From assembly GCA_037443645.1 (NCBI GenBank), contig JBBINY010000016.1, positions 1-51,482 of the forward strand: DNA of 51,482 bases, given 5' to 3'. Every line of letters begins with the position of its first letter. Positions within the stretch are counted from its first letter, which is position 1. The notes under the pieces are model-generated. The model was not told where the DNA came from. It was given only the letters and a program-made list of their open reading frames with translations, and did no database searches. Of the stretch, positions 34,891 to 43,386 are shown one piece after another. A program made the translations under genes and the position numbers. Source of the stretch: UBA2336 sp037443645. Its GTDB lineage: Bacteria; Bacteroidota; Bacteroidia; Cytophagales; Cyclobacteriaceae.

Positions 34891-37245
34891 CTATTCATCA
34901 CGAAGACATTCCACCGGGTTCACGTGGGCGGCACGCATTGCCTGCGATGCAACCGTAAGCCAGGCAATTACCAATGCCATCCCGCCTGCCACGATAAAGT
35001 ACCAGGCCTCCAGTTCGACATGAAAGGCAAATCGGCTAAGCCACTCGTTCAGTAGCCAGTAGCTTGCAGGTAAGCCAAGCAGAATGGATACCAGTACCAT
35101 CCTTGTGAAGTCTGCTGATAGCAGCAAAACAATCCGCGAAGCTGAGGCCCCAAGTGCTTTGCGGATTCCAATTTCTTTGAGCCTTCGTTCGGCCGTAAAG
35201 GTGGCAAGCCCAAAAAGACCAAGACAGGAGATCAGTATAGCGAAGCCGGCAAAATATCCCGAAAGCGTGGCCACGCGCTGTTCCGCTGCGTACAGGCGTG
35301 CATAGTCCTGATCCTGGAAGGTGTACTCAAATGTAAATCCCGGATTAAAAGTGGAATACAGTTTTGTTAGCTGGGCAATAGTCTCCTTTTCTGTTCCGGC
35401 CTCAATCCGAACCATAATGTTCCAGCTGTTCCGAGGGTTAAGTACAAAAAACATTGGATTAACAACATCATGGAGCGATTGAAAATGGAAATCCTTTACC
35501 ACACCGATTATTTCAAGATCCAACCTGTTCCATAATTTGATCCGTTTGCCTATGGGATTCGCCAGATTCATAGCCCGGATACCGGCCTCATTAAAAATGA
35601 TAGCCGATGTATCGGAAGGAAATTCCCGTGAAAATTTCCGGCCTTCGGCCATCTCCAAACCCAATGTTTCAAGCAAATCATGACCAACCCTGATGTTCTC
35701 AAACAAAATGAGTTCATCGGGATGCTTTCCCTCCCACTGCAAGCCGGAAGTATTGTTATTTCGACCCATTAACTGATGCCCGATACTTGATGCGTTAACT
35801 ACACCCGGCACTTGCTTCACCTCGTTAAGAAATGTTTCCAGTGAACTCCTTACTTTACCTTCGATGGGGAACCGGATAAGGTTGTCCTTCTCATACCCGA
35901 GGTTCCTGGTTTGGACAAATTCTATCTGTTTATAAATAACTAATACGGAAACAATCAGAATAACAGATAAGAAAAACTGAAATACAACCAGTCCTTTTCG
36001 GGCCCATAATTCCCCCCAACTGCCTTTGAGTTCTCCTTTTAAAACAGCTGCTGGTTTAAACCCTGACAAGAATAATGCGGGATAACTCCCTGCCAGCAGG
36101 CCAGTGATCAATGCGGTGCCGGTAAACCAGAGAATCAATTCCATGTCATTCCAACTCATGCTTATTTGCTTGCTAGTGATGGAGTTAAACTGGGGAAGAA
36201 ACATCCAGACAACAACAACAGCAAGCATGAGCGAGAGTATGGAGGTTGCAATGGAGTCGCTCAAATGCTGAATAATCAACGACCTGCGTTGAGCACCAAC
36301 CGATTTTCGAATGCCTACTTCCTTTGCCTTTCGGGAAGCCCGTGCTGTGGTTAAGTTCATAAAATTGATGCAGGCAATAATAAGAATGAATACGGCTATC
36401 ACGCTAAAAAGCCTGACGTATTCAATTCGTCCACCGGCAGGCTGGCCATTTTTGTAACGCCCGTAAAGATACCGCTCACGGAATGGCTTAAGAAAAAGCG
36501 TGACGTTGGATTGTTCATTTTTCTTTTTAACAAATTCTGAAATCTTTGAACCGAACAGTTTCCAGTCGCTGCCATCGCTGAGTAACAGGTGTGTTGAGGG
36601 GCCGTTGCTGTCCCAACTTCTGAGCCATTCCTGCTCGGCCTTCAACTCTTCAAAGTTCAAAACAAAGTCGAATTGCCATGACGATGCGCTGACTTTCTGA
36701 AACATACCCGTTACCTGGAATTGTTTTTCATGCTGCAATTCAATTGTTTTGCCTATAACATTCTCTGTGGTACCGAATAGCTTCTCAGCCAACCCGGGGG
36801 TAATGACAATCGCATATTTATCCTTCAATACGTCATCGCGGTTTCCTTCAACAAGCGGGTACGAGAAAATGTTGAAAAATTCAGGGCCTACATGAAAGCC
36901 TTCTGCTTTAACGTTATTCTCTCCTACCGAAAGCGTATAAGGGCTTATCCAGGTTACCGTAGCTGCGAATGCCACTTCCGCAAATTCTTCTTTGAGTGTT
37001 TCGGCAAGTATACCAGGTGTTGATGTGGTGGTCATGATATCATCGGCATAAGCCTGATGTTCCCATACCTGAAAAATCCGTTCATCATGAGCATGGAAAT
37101 TGTCGATCCGCAGTTCATCCCGAACCCACAGGTAAATTAAAAGAGTGCAAACCAAACCGGCAGTCAGCCCGGCTAAATTGATCAGAAAGTAACTTTTTGT
37201 GCGCAAAATGTTGCGATAGAACAAGGTGAGGTGGTGCCTGAACAT
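34891..37245 (-). CDS. MacB/FtsX-type ABC transporter permease (large, two-copy)
   Basis: A 784-residue permease of the type common in Bacteroidota. The first transmembrane helix is at about residues 20-42, followed by a MacB-type periplasmic domain (residues about 45-240), and a central set of helices with the FtsX core (RKAKEVGIRKSVGAQR). A second periplasmic domain follows (about 430-640) and a final FtsX core (RLKEIGIRKALGASASRI) near residue 680. The duplication places two FtsX cores in one chain. Its ATP-binding partner is not next to it, so it either pairs with a distant ATPase or acts as a mechanotransmitter for a shared one. ATG 37245. Confidence 0.88.
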   Translation of the reverse strand: MFRHHLTLFYRNILRTKSYFLINLAGLTAGLVCTLLIYLWVRDELRIDNFHAHDERIFQVWEHQAYADDIMTTTSTPGILAETLKEEFAEVAFAATVTWISPYTLSVGENNVKAEGFHVGPEFFNIFSYPLVEGNRDDVLKDKYAIVITPGLAEKLFGTTENVIGKTIELQHEKQFQVTGMFQKVSASSWQFDFVLNFEELKAEQEWLRSWDSNGPSTHLLLSDGSDWKLFGSKISEFVKKKNEQSNVTLFLKPFRERYLYGRYKNGQPAGGRIEYVRLFSVIAVFILIIACINFMNLTTARASRKAKEVGIRKSVGAQRRSLIIQHLSDSIATSILSLMLAVVVVWMFLPQFNSITSKQISMSWNDMELILWFTGTALITGLLAGSYPALFLSGFKPAAVLKGELKGSWGELWARKGLVVFQFFLSVILIVSVLVIYKQIEFVQTRNLGYEKDNLIRFPIEGKVRSSLETFLNEVKQVPGVVNASSIGHQLMGRNNNTSGLQWEGKHPDELILFENIRVGHDLLETLGLEMAEGRKFSREFPSDTSAIIFNEAGIRAMNLANPIGKRIKLWNRLDLEIIGVVKDFHFQSLHDVVNPMFFVLNPRNSWNIMVRIEAGTEKETIAQLTKLYSTFNPGFTFEYTFQDQDYARLYAAEQRVATLSGYFAGFAILISCLGLFGLATFTAERRLKEIGIRKALGASASRIVLLLSADFTRMVLVSILLGLPASYWLLNEWLSRFAFHVELEAWYFIVAGGMALVIAWLTVASQAMRAAHVNPVECLRDE

Positions 37246-37365
37246 GGATTATAGTATTATGTGGGTAAAGACAATCCGCGATTTAAGGGGTTGCTTCAAC
37301 GCTATGTAGTGTTACCAGAAAAGCGAGGAAAGGTTACAGCAAAGGGTTTTACTTAACTGCCTTGG

Positions 37366-38181
37366 CTATTGAAACACAAAAACCGGGTAACCGGCCACGG
37401 CACTGATGCGCTTGATCACGCTTTTATGGAATAGTTTCTCAAGGGTTGGCCGGTTAATTTCGTAAAGAGCAAGCATATCGGCCTGGCTGCGGAGCATGTA
37501 CTCATGCAGGCTGTTGTTCAGGTCACTCGTATAAATTGTTTCGAATGTAAGTGGTATTTCGCTAAACCATTTTTTTGCATGCCGTTGAAATTCTTCCAAC
37601 TGCCGGTTTGCCCGCTCACTTACAGAATCTTCCATTATCTGCAATACGGTTATCCGGCTGTTAAATGCGGATGCAAATTTTGCCAACGGGTCCAACGGAA
37701 GATCGAATTGACGCCAGTAATCGAATGCAAATACGATATGGGTTGGTTCGCTGTACATGCAATTTTCTGGAACCAGCAACACCGGACTTGAAACCGTACG
37801 GATGACGCGATAGCTGTTGCTTCCGTAGAAAAACTGAAGGAGGTCGCTTGCTCCATTGGTACCCATGACAATCAAATCATATTCTTTACCTTCCATGCCG
37901 ATTGTTTTTGGCAATGAAGAGTACGAAACAGACAGCTCATAAGTACAGGATATTTTGAACACACGTCCAACTTCCACACTACGCGCTTCCAGTTGCGCCT
38001 TCAGCTGGTCAGTTTCTGTCTGTGCTTCATCCGGGTCAGCAAAGGTGACTAACGACTTAACATGAAGCAATGTAAGGGAAGAATTTGTAGCATTCGCCAG
38101 CTTGGCCGCATAGGCAATGGCGTTATCGGCCACTTCGGAGAAATCTGTAGGACATATGATTTTCTTCAACGCCATGCACAT
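37366..38181 (-). CDS. Universal stress protein with two UspA domains (1 of 3)
   Basis: A 271-residue tandem UspA protein. The first domain begins KKIICPTDFSEVADNAIAYA and has the loop VMGTNGASDLLQFFYGSNSYRV, a close match to the ATP-binding G-2x-G-9x-G-S/T motif. The second domain (about 148-271) is weaker. The start ATG at 38181 overlaps the stop of the small membrane protein gene (TGATG), so it is translationally coupled. A second ATG at 38175 is also possible. It is the last gene of a stress cluster. Usp proteins bind ATP or other nucleotides and are induced by growth arrest. Confidence 0.88.
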   Translation of the reverse strand: MCMALKKIICPTDFSEVADNAIAYAAKLANATNSSLTLLHVKSLVTFADPDEAQTETDQLKAQLEARSVEVGRVFKISCTYELSVSYSSLPKTIGMEGKEYDLIVMGTNGASDLLQFFYGSNSYRVIRTVSSPVLLVPENCMYSEPTHIVFAFDYWRQFDLPLDPLAKFASAFNSRITVLQIMEDSVSERANRQLEEFQRHAKKWFSEIPLTFETIYTSDLNNSLHEYMLRSQADMLALYEINRPTLEKLFHKSVIKRISAVAGYPVFVFQ

Positions 38182-38513
38182 CAGGATTTAGGGTAAGAAG
38201 TAGTATTACGCCTTGTAATATATGCACCTAAATTCAGGAATGCCACAATAGCTAACGGCATAGTGATAACAAGAAACAATAGGAGGCTGCTAAGCGTATG
38301 GTAAAACCAGACAGATAACCCGGTTAATATTCCAAAAAATAAGAAACTCAAGGCCGGCTTATCCCAAAATAAAATCAAACCAGTTAAAACAAGGACTGGT
38401 ACGGGAAGATGAACGGACCCATGCTGCAAAATGCCTTCACCAAATGCAAACAGCAGGTAAAAGCCAGCATACAGAATGGAAAGTAACCGGGCAAGCAGAA
38501 GGGAGAGGTTCAT
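38181..38513 (-). CDS. Small multi-pass membrane protein in the stress island
   Basis: A 110-residue protein with about four hydrophobic segments (LLLARLLSILYAGFYLLFAF, VPVLVLTGLILFW, LSFLFFGILTGLSVWFYH, LLLFLVITMPLAIVAFLNLG) and a polar tail. It has no charged motif or known domain. It lies between two universal stress proteins: its ATG is 7 bp after one stop and its stop overlaps the next start, so it is translationally part of the stress cluster. The function is unknown. Confidence 0.7.
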   Translation of the reverse strand: MNLSLLLARLLSILYAGFYLLFAFGEGILQHGSVHLPVPVLVLTGLILFWDKPALSFLFFGILTGLSVWFYHTLSSLLLFLVITMPLAIVAFLNLGAYITRRNTTSYPKS

Positions 38514-38520
38514 CCGTTAA

Positions 38521-39339
38521 TTACTTTTTGTTCAGCACAAGAATAGGCCTGTCTTCACTGCTCAGAAGTCTTGACGCCAGATTTGCAGCAACCAGTCCGC
38601 CTTCCTTTTCGTTTCCGGGTACGGCAATTACTGAGGCTTGTAATTTTTCAGCCACCTGCCGGATTGCCCACTCTTCATCGTTGGTTATGGCATAATCCAG
38701 GGAACACTTCAACCCCGGGTAAGAAGAAGCAAGGTTTTTCATTTCCTGGAGGGCTTCGTTTTCTGGCTTTGGTTGACTGACGTTGGCCAGGTAGAGCAGG
38801 TGCATTTCAACATTCAACCCATTTGCTACATTGGCTATCCATGAAAATACATCGGAAACATTCTGCTGAAAGGATGATGCAAACAGGAAAGAATTAACTG
38901 AAAAAGATTCTTTTATGCGTTTAACAATCAATGTGGGAATTTCGACATGTTTGATTACCCGATCGGCATTTGACCCAAGAATTAACTTACGAATGCCTGT
39001 GGCCCCGTGAGATCCCATAACAATCAAGTCAATGGCATAGGGTTTCACATAGTTCTCAATTTTTTCGAAACCGTTATCAAAAACGAGCACCGGAAAACAC
39101 GTAACACCCTTGTCTTCACCTATCCGAACCCACTCGTCCAATTGTGATTTAGCGCTGCTCACCTCCTGATGATGAGTTTCCAATTCAACCTCGGAATGAA
39201 CAATGCTTTTCACAGACGCTTCAGGGCTGATATGAAGGAAATATACCCAGGCATCAAGTCGTTTGGCTAAATCCAAGGCAACCTGTGCAGCCTGGTTGGC
39301 GCATTCAGAAAAATCAGTGGGGACAAGTATCTTTTTCAT
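38521..39339 (-). CDS. Universal stress protein with two UspA domains (2 of 3)
   Basis: A 272-residue tandem UspA protein. The first domain has KKILVPTDFSECANQAAQVA and IDLIVMGSHGATGIRKLILG, followed by SNADRVIKHVEIPTLIVKR, all typical of ATP-binding Usp. The second domain ends SVIAVPGNEKEGGLVAANLA, also Usp-like but without the full G-rich loop. The 87-bp spacer between it and the alcohol dehydrogenase contains a perfect 7-bp inverted repeat at 39391-39411. ATG 39339. Confidence 0.9.
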   Translation of the reverse strand: MKKILVPTDFSECANQAAQVALDLAKRLDAWVYFLHISPEASVKSIVHSEVELETHHQEVSSAKSQLDEWVRIGEDKGVTCFPVLVFDNGFEKIENYVKPYAIDLIVMGSHGATGIRKLILGSNADRVIKHVEIPTLIVKRIKESFSVNSFLFASSFQQNVSDVFSWIANVANGLNVEMHLLYLANVSQPKPENEALQEMKNLASSYPGLKCSLDYAITNDEEWAIRQVAEKLQASVIAVPGNEKEGGLVAANLASRLLSSEDRPILVLNKK

Positions 39340-39390
39340 GACCTGCTTTTCTCGGTAAACTACTCATTCAGGCAGTAACTACCCATGACC

Positions 39391-39411
39391 TCAGTCAAGC
39401 CTTCTGACTGA
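39391..39411. repeat. 7-bp perfect inverted repeat upstream of universal stress protein 2
   Basis: TCAGTCA (39391-39397) and TGACTGA (39405-39411) with a 7-base spacer, in the spacer between the alcohol dehydrogenase stop and the second universal stress protein start. It could be an operator or a weak attenuator hairpin; no run of T follows on the minus strand. Confidence 0.35.
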
Positions 39412-39426
39412 CTTTTGTCAACCGGG

Positions 39427-40452
39427 TTACCATGTTAATACCCTGGCGCCTTTTATATGCTTATTTTTCAGATCACAGAGTGCTTCATTCGCCCTTGTCA
39501 TCGGGTAGACTTCAACAACAGGCTTCATTTCAGATTTCTCGACATCGGCCAGAAATTCAACCACATCATGCGCGGTGATATTCGCAACGCTCTTGATTTC
39601 CTTCTCCATCCACAGGTGTTCTGCATACTGAACGCGAAGGAGTTCATGTTTATCTCCATCCTCTTTTCGGATCGCGTTGATAACCAGCCTGCCACCGGGC
39701 CTCAGGTTATTTAGCGAAGCAATAACCGGTTTCCATGCTGGTGTTGTATCAATGATGGTCATCAATTTTTCCGGAGCCTGATCATCAACCGCACCAGCCC
39801 AAACGGCTCCAAGGTTGCTGGCAAACTCCTGCTCATGTTTGCTTCTGGCAAATACATAAACAGGAGAATCTGGAAAGTGTGATTGTGCTAATTTTAATAC
39901 CAGGTGCCCGGAAGCGCCAAATCCCATTAAGCCCAATGGCTGTCCGTTCGTCAGGTTGGTCAACGTTAATGCCCGATACCCGATAGCCCCTGCACACAAC
40001 AGGGGTGCTGCTTCGGTGTCTTCAAGAAATGCTGGAATTTTGTAGGCATAATTTTCAGGTACAGTCAGGTATTCAGCATAGCCACCGTTAACATCACGAC
40101 CGGTTGCGCGAAAGTCAACACACAGGTTTTCAAAACCCTGACGGCAATGCGCACACGTGCCGCACGCGGAGTGAATCCAGGCTACTCCAACACGATCGCC
40201 ACATCTTAATTTTTTAACATCCTTTCCTGCTTCAACTACCGTGCCTACCACCTGATGCCCGGGGACAACCGGAAATACCGGGGGTGGTGTCCGTCCTTCA
40301 ATTTCATCCAACTCCGTATGGCAAACACCGCAACAGGATACCTCAATCAGTACTTCATGGGCTGCCGGGGTCGGAGTTGGCAGGTCAGTTAATGCCAGTG
40401 GATTAAGGGTTGTGCGTAGGTCGCTTACGTGATAAAGAAGCCACGCCTTCAT
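39427..40452 (-). CDS. Zinc-dependent alcohol dehydrogenase family protein
   Basis: A 341-residue medium-chain dehydrogenase. Catalytic zinc ligands are Cys44 (CGVCHTE), His66 and a later cysteine (PLLCAGAIGYRAL). The structural zinc site has all four cysteines at C97, C100, C103 and C111. A glycine-rich nucleotide-binding stretch is LGLMGFGASGHLVLKLAQ. The second zinc motif reads GHQVVG instead of the usual GHExxG, so the glutamate is replaced by glutamine, a variant seen in this subfamily. Family members oxidise alcohols or reduce aldehydes with NAD(P). It is placed between universal stress proteins with short spacers, so it probably belongs to a low-oxygen or growth-arrest response. The substrate is unknown. 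Confidence 0.9.
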   Translation of the reverse strand: MKAWLLYHVSDLRTTLNPLALTDLPTPTPAAHEVLIEVSCCGVCHTELDEIEGRTPPPVFPVVPGHQVVGTVVEAGKDVKKLRCGDRVGVAWIHSACGTCAHCRQGFENLCVDFRATGRDVNGGYAEYLTVPENYAYKIPAFLEDTEAAPLLCAGAIGYRALTLTNLTNGQPLGLMGFGASGHLVLKLAQSHFPDSPVYVFARSKHEQEFASNLGAVWAGAVDDQAPEKLMTIIDTTPAWKPVIASLNNLRPGGRLVINAIRKEDGDKHELLRVQYAEHLWMEKEIKSVANITAHDVVEFLADVEKSEMKPVVEVYPMTRANEALCDLKNKHIKGARVLTW

Positions 40453-40485
40453 TCCCTTAAGCTACGTATTTCTTTTCAGGGATTT

Positions 40486-41313
40486 CTATTTCATTACCAT
40501 GCTTAGAACGGGAATATCCGTATGGTAGAGAAGCGTTTCCGTTATTCCCAATTGGTAGTTTGGCCTCCCTTTCCGGTTACGGGTAACCATGGCAATCATA
40601 TCCATTTTATGCCGCTTCGAAAAATTGAGAATTCCCTTTTCTCTGTCGAAGTCGTTGTAAATAAACGAATAGAACTTTATGGCGCGCTGCACCGGAATGA
40701 AATCAGTCATCTTCGCCTCGGCTGATGGTGTGTCGTAAAAATTAAAGGGTGTATTCACAAAAAGAAGTGTAATACCGGCCTTCAGGTCAGCGGCAAGATT
40801 TTTAACCGTATTCAGCGATTGGATACCGCCCTCATCAAAGTCAGTTGGAAACAGAATTTTCTTTATGGCTTTGGGGATGTACTCCTTTTTTACCGAGAGT
40901 ACCGGTACAGGCGATTTCCGCAATACGCGTTGTGCCGTTGAACCAACAAACAACTTATCAGACTCTCCTGCCCCATGAGCACCCATAATGATCAAATCCA
41001 TTTTATAGGCTTTTGCAAACCGGCTGATTTGTTCATGCGCTACACCGCTATACACAAACGTTTGTGTGCTCACTCCTTTAAACACATCGCTTGCTGCAAA
41101 CTTATCCAGCTTTATTTCGGCTTCTACCATACTGGACTCGATTTCCGGGAAAGTTTGTTGCACTCCTACGGGCATCCTGTCCCATTCGGCCGGGGCATAA
41201 ACAACGTGCAAAAGATTAACCTGTGCGCCTGTTTTACGGGCGAGATTAGCTCCTGTTCTGGCAGCACTTTGTGCGTACTTTGAAAAGTCGAACGGGATTA
41301 AGATGTTTTTCAT
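40486..41313 (-). CDS. Universal stress protein with two UspA domains (3 of 3)
   Basis: A 275-residue tandem UspA protein. The first domain begins KNILIPFDFSKYAQSAARTG and has MDLIIMGAHGAGESDKLFVG, then STAQRVLRKSPVPVLSVK. The second domain begins KKILFPTDFDEGG and ends with NYQLGITETLLYHTDIPVL. It differs from the other two copies enough to suggest an old duplication rather than a recent one. It is upstream of the alcohol dehydrogenase by 33 bp and follows the coiled-coil gene by 32 bp. ATG 41313. Confidence 0.9.
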   Translation of the reverse strand: MKNILIPFDFSKYAQSAARTGANLARKTGAQVNLLHVVYAPAEWDRMPVGVQQTFPEIESSMVEAEIKLDKFAASDVFKGVSTQTFVYSGVAHEQISRFAKAYKMDLIIMGAHGAGESDKLFVGSTAQRVLRKSPVPVLSVKKEYIPKAIKKILFPTDFDEGGIQSLNTVKNLAADLKAGITLLFVNTPFNFYDTPSAEAKMTDFIPVQRAIKFYSFIYNDFDREKGILNFSKRHKMDMIAMVTRNRKGRPNYQLGITETLLYHTDIPVLSMVMK

Positions 41314-41345
41314 AGCGTTTCGTTTAGAGGTTGAAAATACATCGC

Positions 41346-41972
41346 TTAGAATGACTCGATGGCTTTGCGAAGGTGCTTGTAAGCAAGCTGCAACTCATCC
41401 CTGAAATCGCTTACCTTAGTTTTACCACTTCTCCAGCGCTCCGCGGAACCCTTCATCAGGTTATTAACTTTCTTGCCGGCTTCTTTCATCTTCTCCCGAA
41501 ATGATTCCTTAATAACAAACTTCTTCAGCACAAATTTCAGCCGCAGTATTTCCAGCTTAAGTTTGAACTTTTCAATCTCATGATAGATATCTTCGGAATG
41601 AGTGATCTTACTAAGATGCTTCTCCAACTCCTGCTCAAAGGCCTGCAGCGAGTGCAATATCTTCGCCCGCTGCGACTCAAAAATCTCCTTGGTCTCAGCC
41701 TTACCTAAAGCCAGTTGTACCTCCAGTTCATCCAGCCTGGTCTTTAGTCGTGTGGCAATGTCTGACAATTCGCTTACCTCCATTGTCGATCGAAAACTGT
41801 CTACCTGTTGCTTAAACGTTTTCTTCAGTTCTTCAAACTTGTCACGCGCTTCGGCTTTACCGAGGGCCAATTGTACCGTTAACTCATCCAACTCCTGTTG
41901 TGCCAGTAAAAGCTTTTCAGCAATCTTTGCCAGAACAGGCTTATCCGCGGTTTCTTTCTTCATCGTTTCCAT
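41346..41972 (-). CDS. Coiled-coil protein with a duplicated segment, stress island
   Basis: Counted from ATG 41972 (METMKKE), 208 residues; the open frame begins at TTG 42011 but the extra leader is unlikely, and ATG 41963 is a further option. Almost entirely helical and heptad-like. A segment is duplicated: LTVQLALGKAEARDKFEELK (about residues 30-50) and LEVQLALGKAETKEIFESQR (about 81-100), with further helices and a basic C-terminal half (residues 134-208, many K/R). No signal peptide or catalytic motif. No family is recognised. Its position upstream of a universal stress protein suggests a stress-induced structural role. Confidence 0.68.
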   Translation of the reverse strand: METMKKETADKPVLAKIAEKLLLAQQELDELTVQLALGKAEARDKFEELKKTFKQQVDSFRSTMEVSELSDIATRLKTRLDELEVQLALGKAETKEIFESQRAKILHSLQAFEQELEKHLSKITHSEDIYHEIEKFKLKLEILRLKFVLKKFVIKESFREKMKEAGKKVNNLMKGSAERWRSGKTKVSDFRDELQLAYKHLRKAIESF

Positions 41973-42124
41973 ATGCAGCGTATTATGAGTGTTAAAATAA
42001 TAACACTGCAACCAACACCCGATTGCGACCCTTTCAAATTACTTTAATCAGCCCGTACCGGTGACATTTATCATGTTTCAAAGCTGCTGATAGCCTGATT
42101 ATTGCAATTGTGTAGATTTGGTTT

Positions 42125-43135
42125 GTGGACTCAATAACCCATCTGGCGCTGGGCGCAACTGTTGGCGAGTTGATGCTGGGTAAGCAAATTGGAAGGAGAG
42201 CACTGGCGCTGGGCGCTGTGGCTCAGTCGCTGCCCGATATTGATTTCATGGCTGCCTTTTGGCTTTCTCCTTCCGAGAATCTTATTGCACATCGGGGTTT
42301 CACACACTCTTTCCTTTTTGCAGGTATTTTTTCGCTGTTACTTGCTTTGTTGGCCGACAGATGGCACCGAAGGCGTCAGGTTGTATTCGGCTATTGGTTC
42401 TTATTCTTTTCGGTCCAGCTTACGATTCACCTGGTCATTGATGCGTTTAATGCCTATGGTGTAGGGTGGCTTGAACCCTTCAGTCATTATCGGATATCAT
42501 TCCATACACTTTTTGTTGCCGATCCGTTCTTTTCGATCGGTGTAGTGGTGGCAAGCATGGTATTGATGGTTCTGAAAAAAGAGCATCGACTGAGAAGGTT
42601 CTGTGCAACTACAGGCCTGCTTCTTAGCGGTGCGTATTTGCTGTATGCGGTGTATAATAAAACACTGATTAATCGAGCAGTTACGGTTGACATTAACAGC
42701 AAGGGTTTGAATGCTGAACGGTACTTCAGCACCCCAACTCCGCTTAACAACTGGTTGTGGTACATTGTAGCAGAGGATACGACAGGCTATTACATTGGCT
42801 ACCGATCCGTTTTTGATCAAAGTCCCTCAATTTCGTTTGAGTACTTTGAACGGAACGATAGCCTGTTGGCAACAGTTGATGATCATGAATCGCTTCAGCG
42901 TCTGAAGCGCTTCTCCCAAGGATACTATACCGGAGAGTTTAGGAACGACACGTTAATTTTCAATGACCTGCGTTTCGGGCAAACAGCCGGATGGGCTGAT
43001 CCACGTGCTCCTTTTGTGTTTCATTACTATCTGCAGCCCCCTGCGGATAATAAACTGGTTGTTCAAAGAGGGCGGTTTGCTAACTGGAATAGGAAAACGG
43101 TTGATATGTTGATAAGAAAAATAGTTGCCGAGTAA
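42125..43135 (+). CDS. Membrane-bound metal-dependent hydrolase, YdjM/DUF457 family
   Basis: A 336-residue membrane protein beginning MDSITHLALGATVGELMLG, with the family signature of the YdjM (DUF457) group: conserved histidines in THLALG, HRGFTHSFLF and HLVIDAFNAYG. Several hydrophobic segments cover residues 60-180. YdjM-like proteins have been described as integral membrane hydrolases, with metal binding by the histidine cluster. The start is GTG at 42125. The C-terminal 130 residues are soluble and beta-rich (YFSTPTPLNNWLWYIVAED ... GYYIGYRSVFDQSP ... FHYYLQPPADNKLVVQRGRF). It is monocistronic and on the opposite strand to the stress island. A TAGATTTG just upstream is too close to the GTG to be a normal promoter. 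Confidence 0.85.
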   Translation: MDSITHLALGATVGELMLGKQIGRRALALGAVAQSLPDIDFMAAFWLSPSENLIAHRGFTHSFLFAGIFSLLLALLADRWHRRRQVVFGYWFLFFSVQLTIHLVIDAFNAYGVGWLEPFSHYRISFHTLFVADPFFSIGVVVASMVLMVLKKEHRLRRFCATTGLLLSGAYLLYAVYNKTLINRAVTVDINSKGLNAERYFSTPTPLNNWLWYIVAEDTTGYYIGYRSVFDQSPSISFEYFERNDSLLATVDDHESLQRLKRFSQGYYTGEFRNDTLIFNDLRFGQTAGWADPRAPFVFHYYLQPPADNKLVVQRGRFANWNRKTVDMLIRKIVAE

Positions 43136-43360
43136 CATTTTCATTGTGTATGAAGATACGGATTGCTGAAGATGCATGTTTTTCCGGTTTCTGCGTGGAC
43201 CATTGTGCTGACATCATGAGTTCATGGCCCATTTCATTGACCTAACTCACTAACTGAAGAATGTAGGCAGGGACACAAGTGCATAATGCTGCACGCTTCA
43301 GGCACCATTTTCCAGACCGTCTTTTGGCCATCCAGCGGAGGGTTAATCTCAAAATTTGGG

Positions 43361-43368
43361 TATCTTTG
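43361..43368 (+). promoter_or_regulatory. -7 promoter element for the large T9SS surface protein gene
   Basis: TATCTTTG matches TAnnTTTG exactly and ends 18 bp before ATG 43387. It lies inside the longer open frame beginning at 43279, which is why I place the start at 43387. The rest of the 43136-43386 spacer shows no gene. Confidence 0.5.
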
Positions 43369-43386
43369 CCGGATATTCAGATTTTA

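Noticed and set aside
42113..42120. TAGATTTG upstream of the YdjM-type gene as a promoter
   Set aside because: It is an exact -7 match but lies only 4 bp from the GTG start, which would leave no leader. I could not exclude a leaderless transcript but do not list it.
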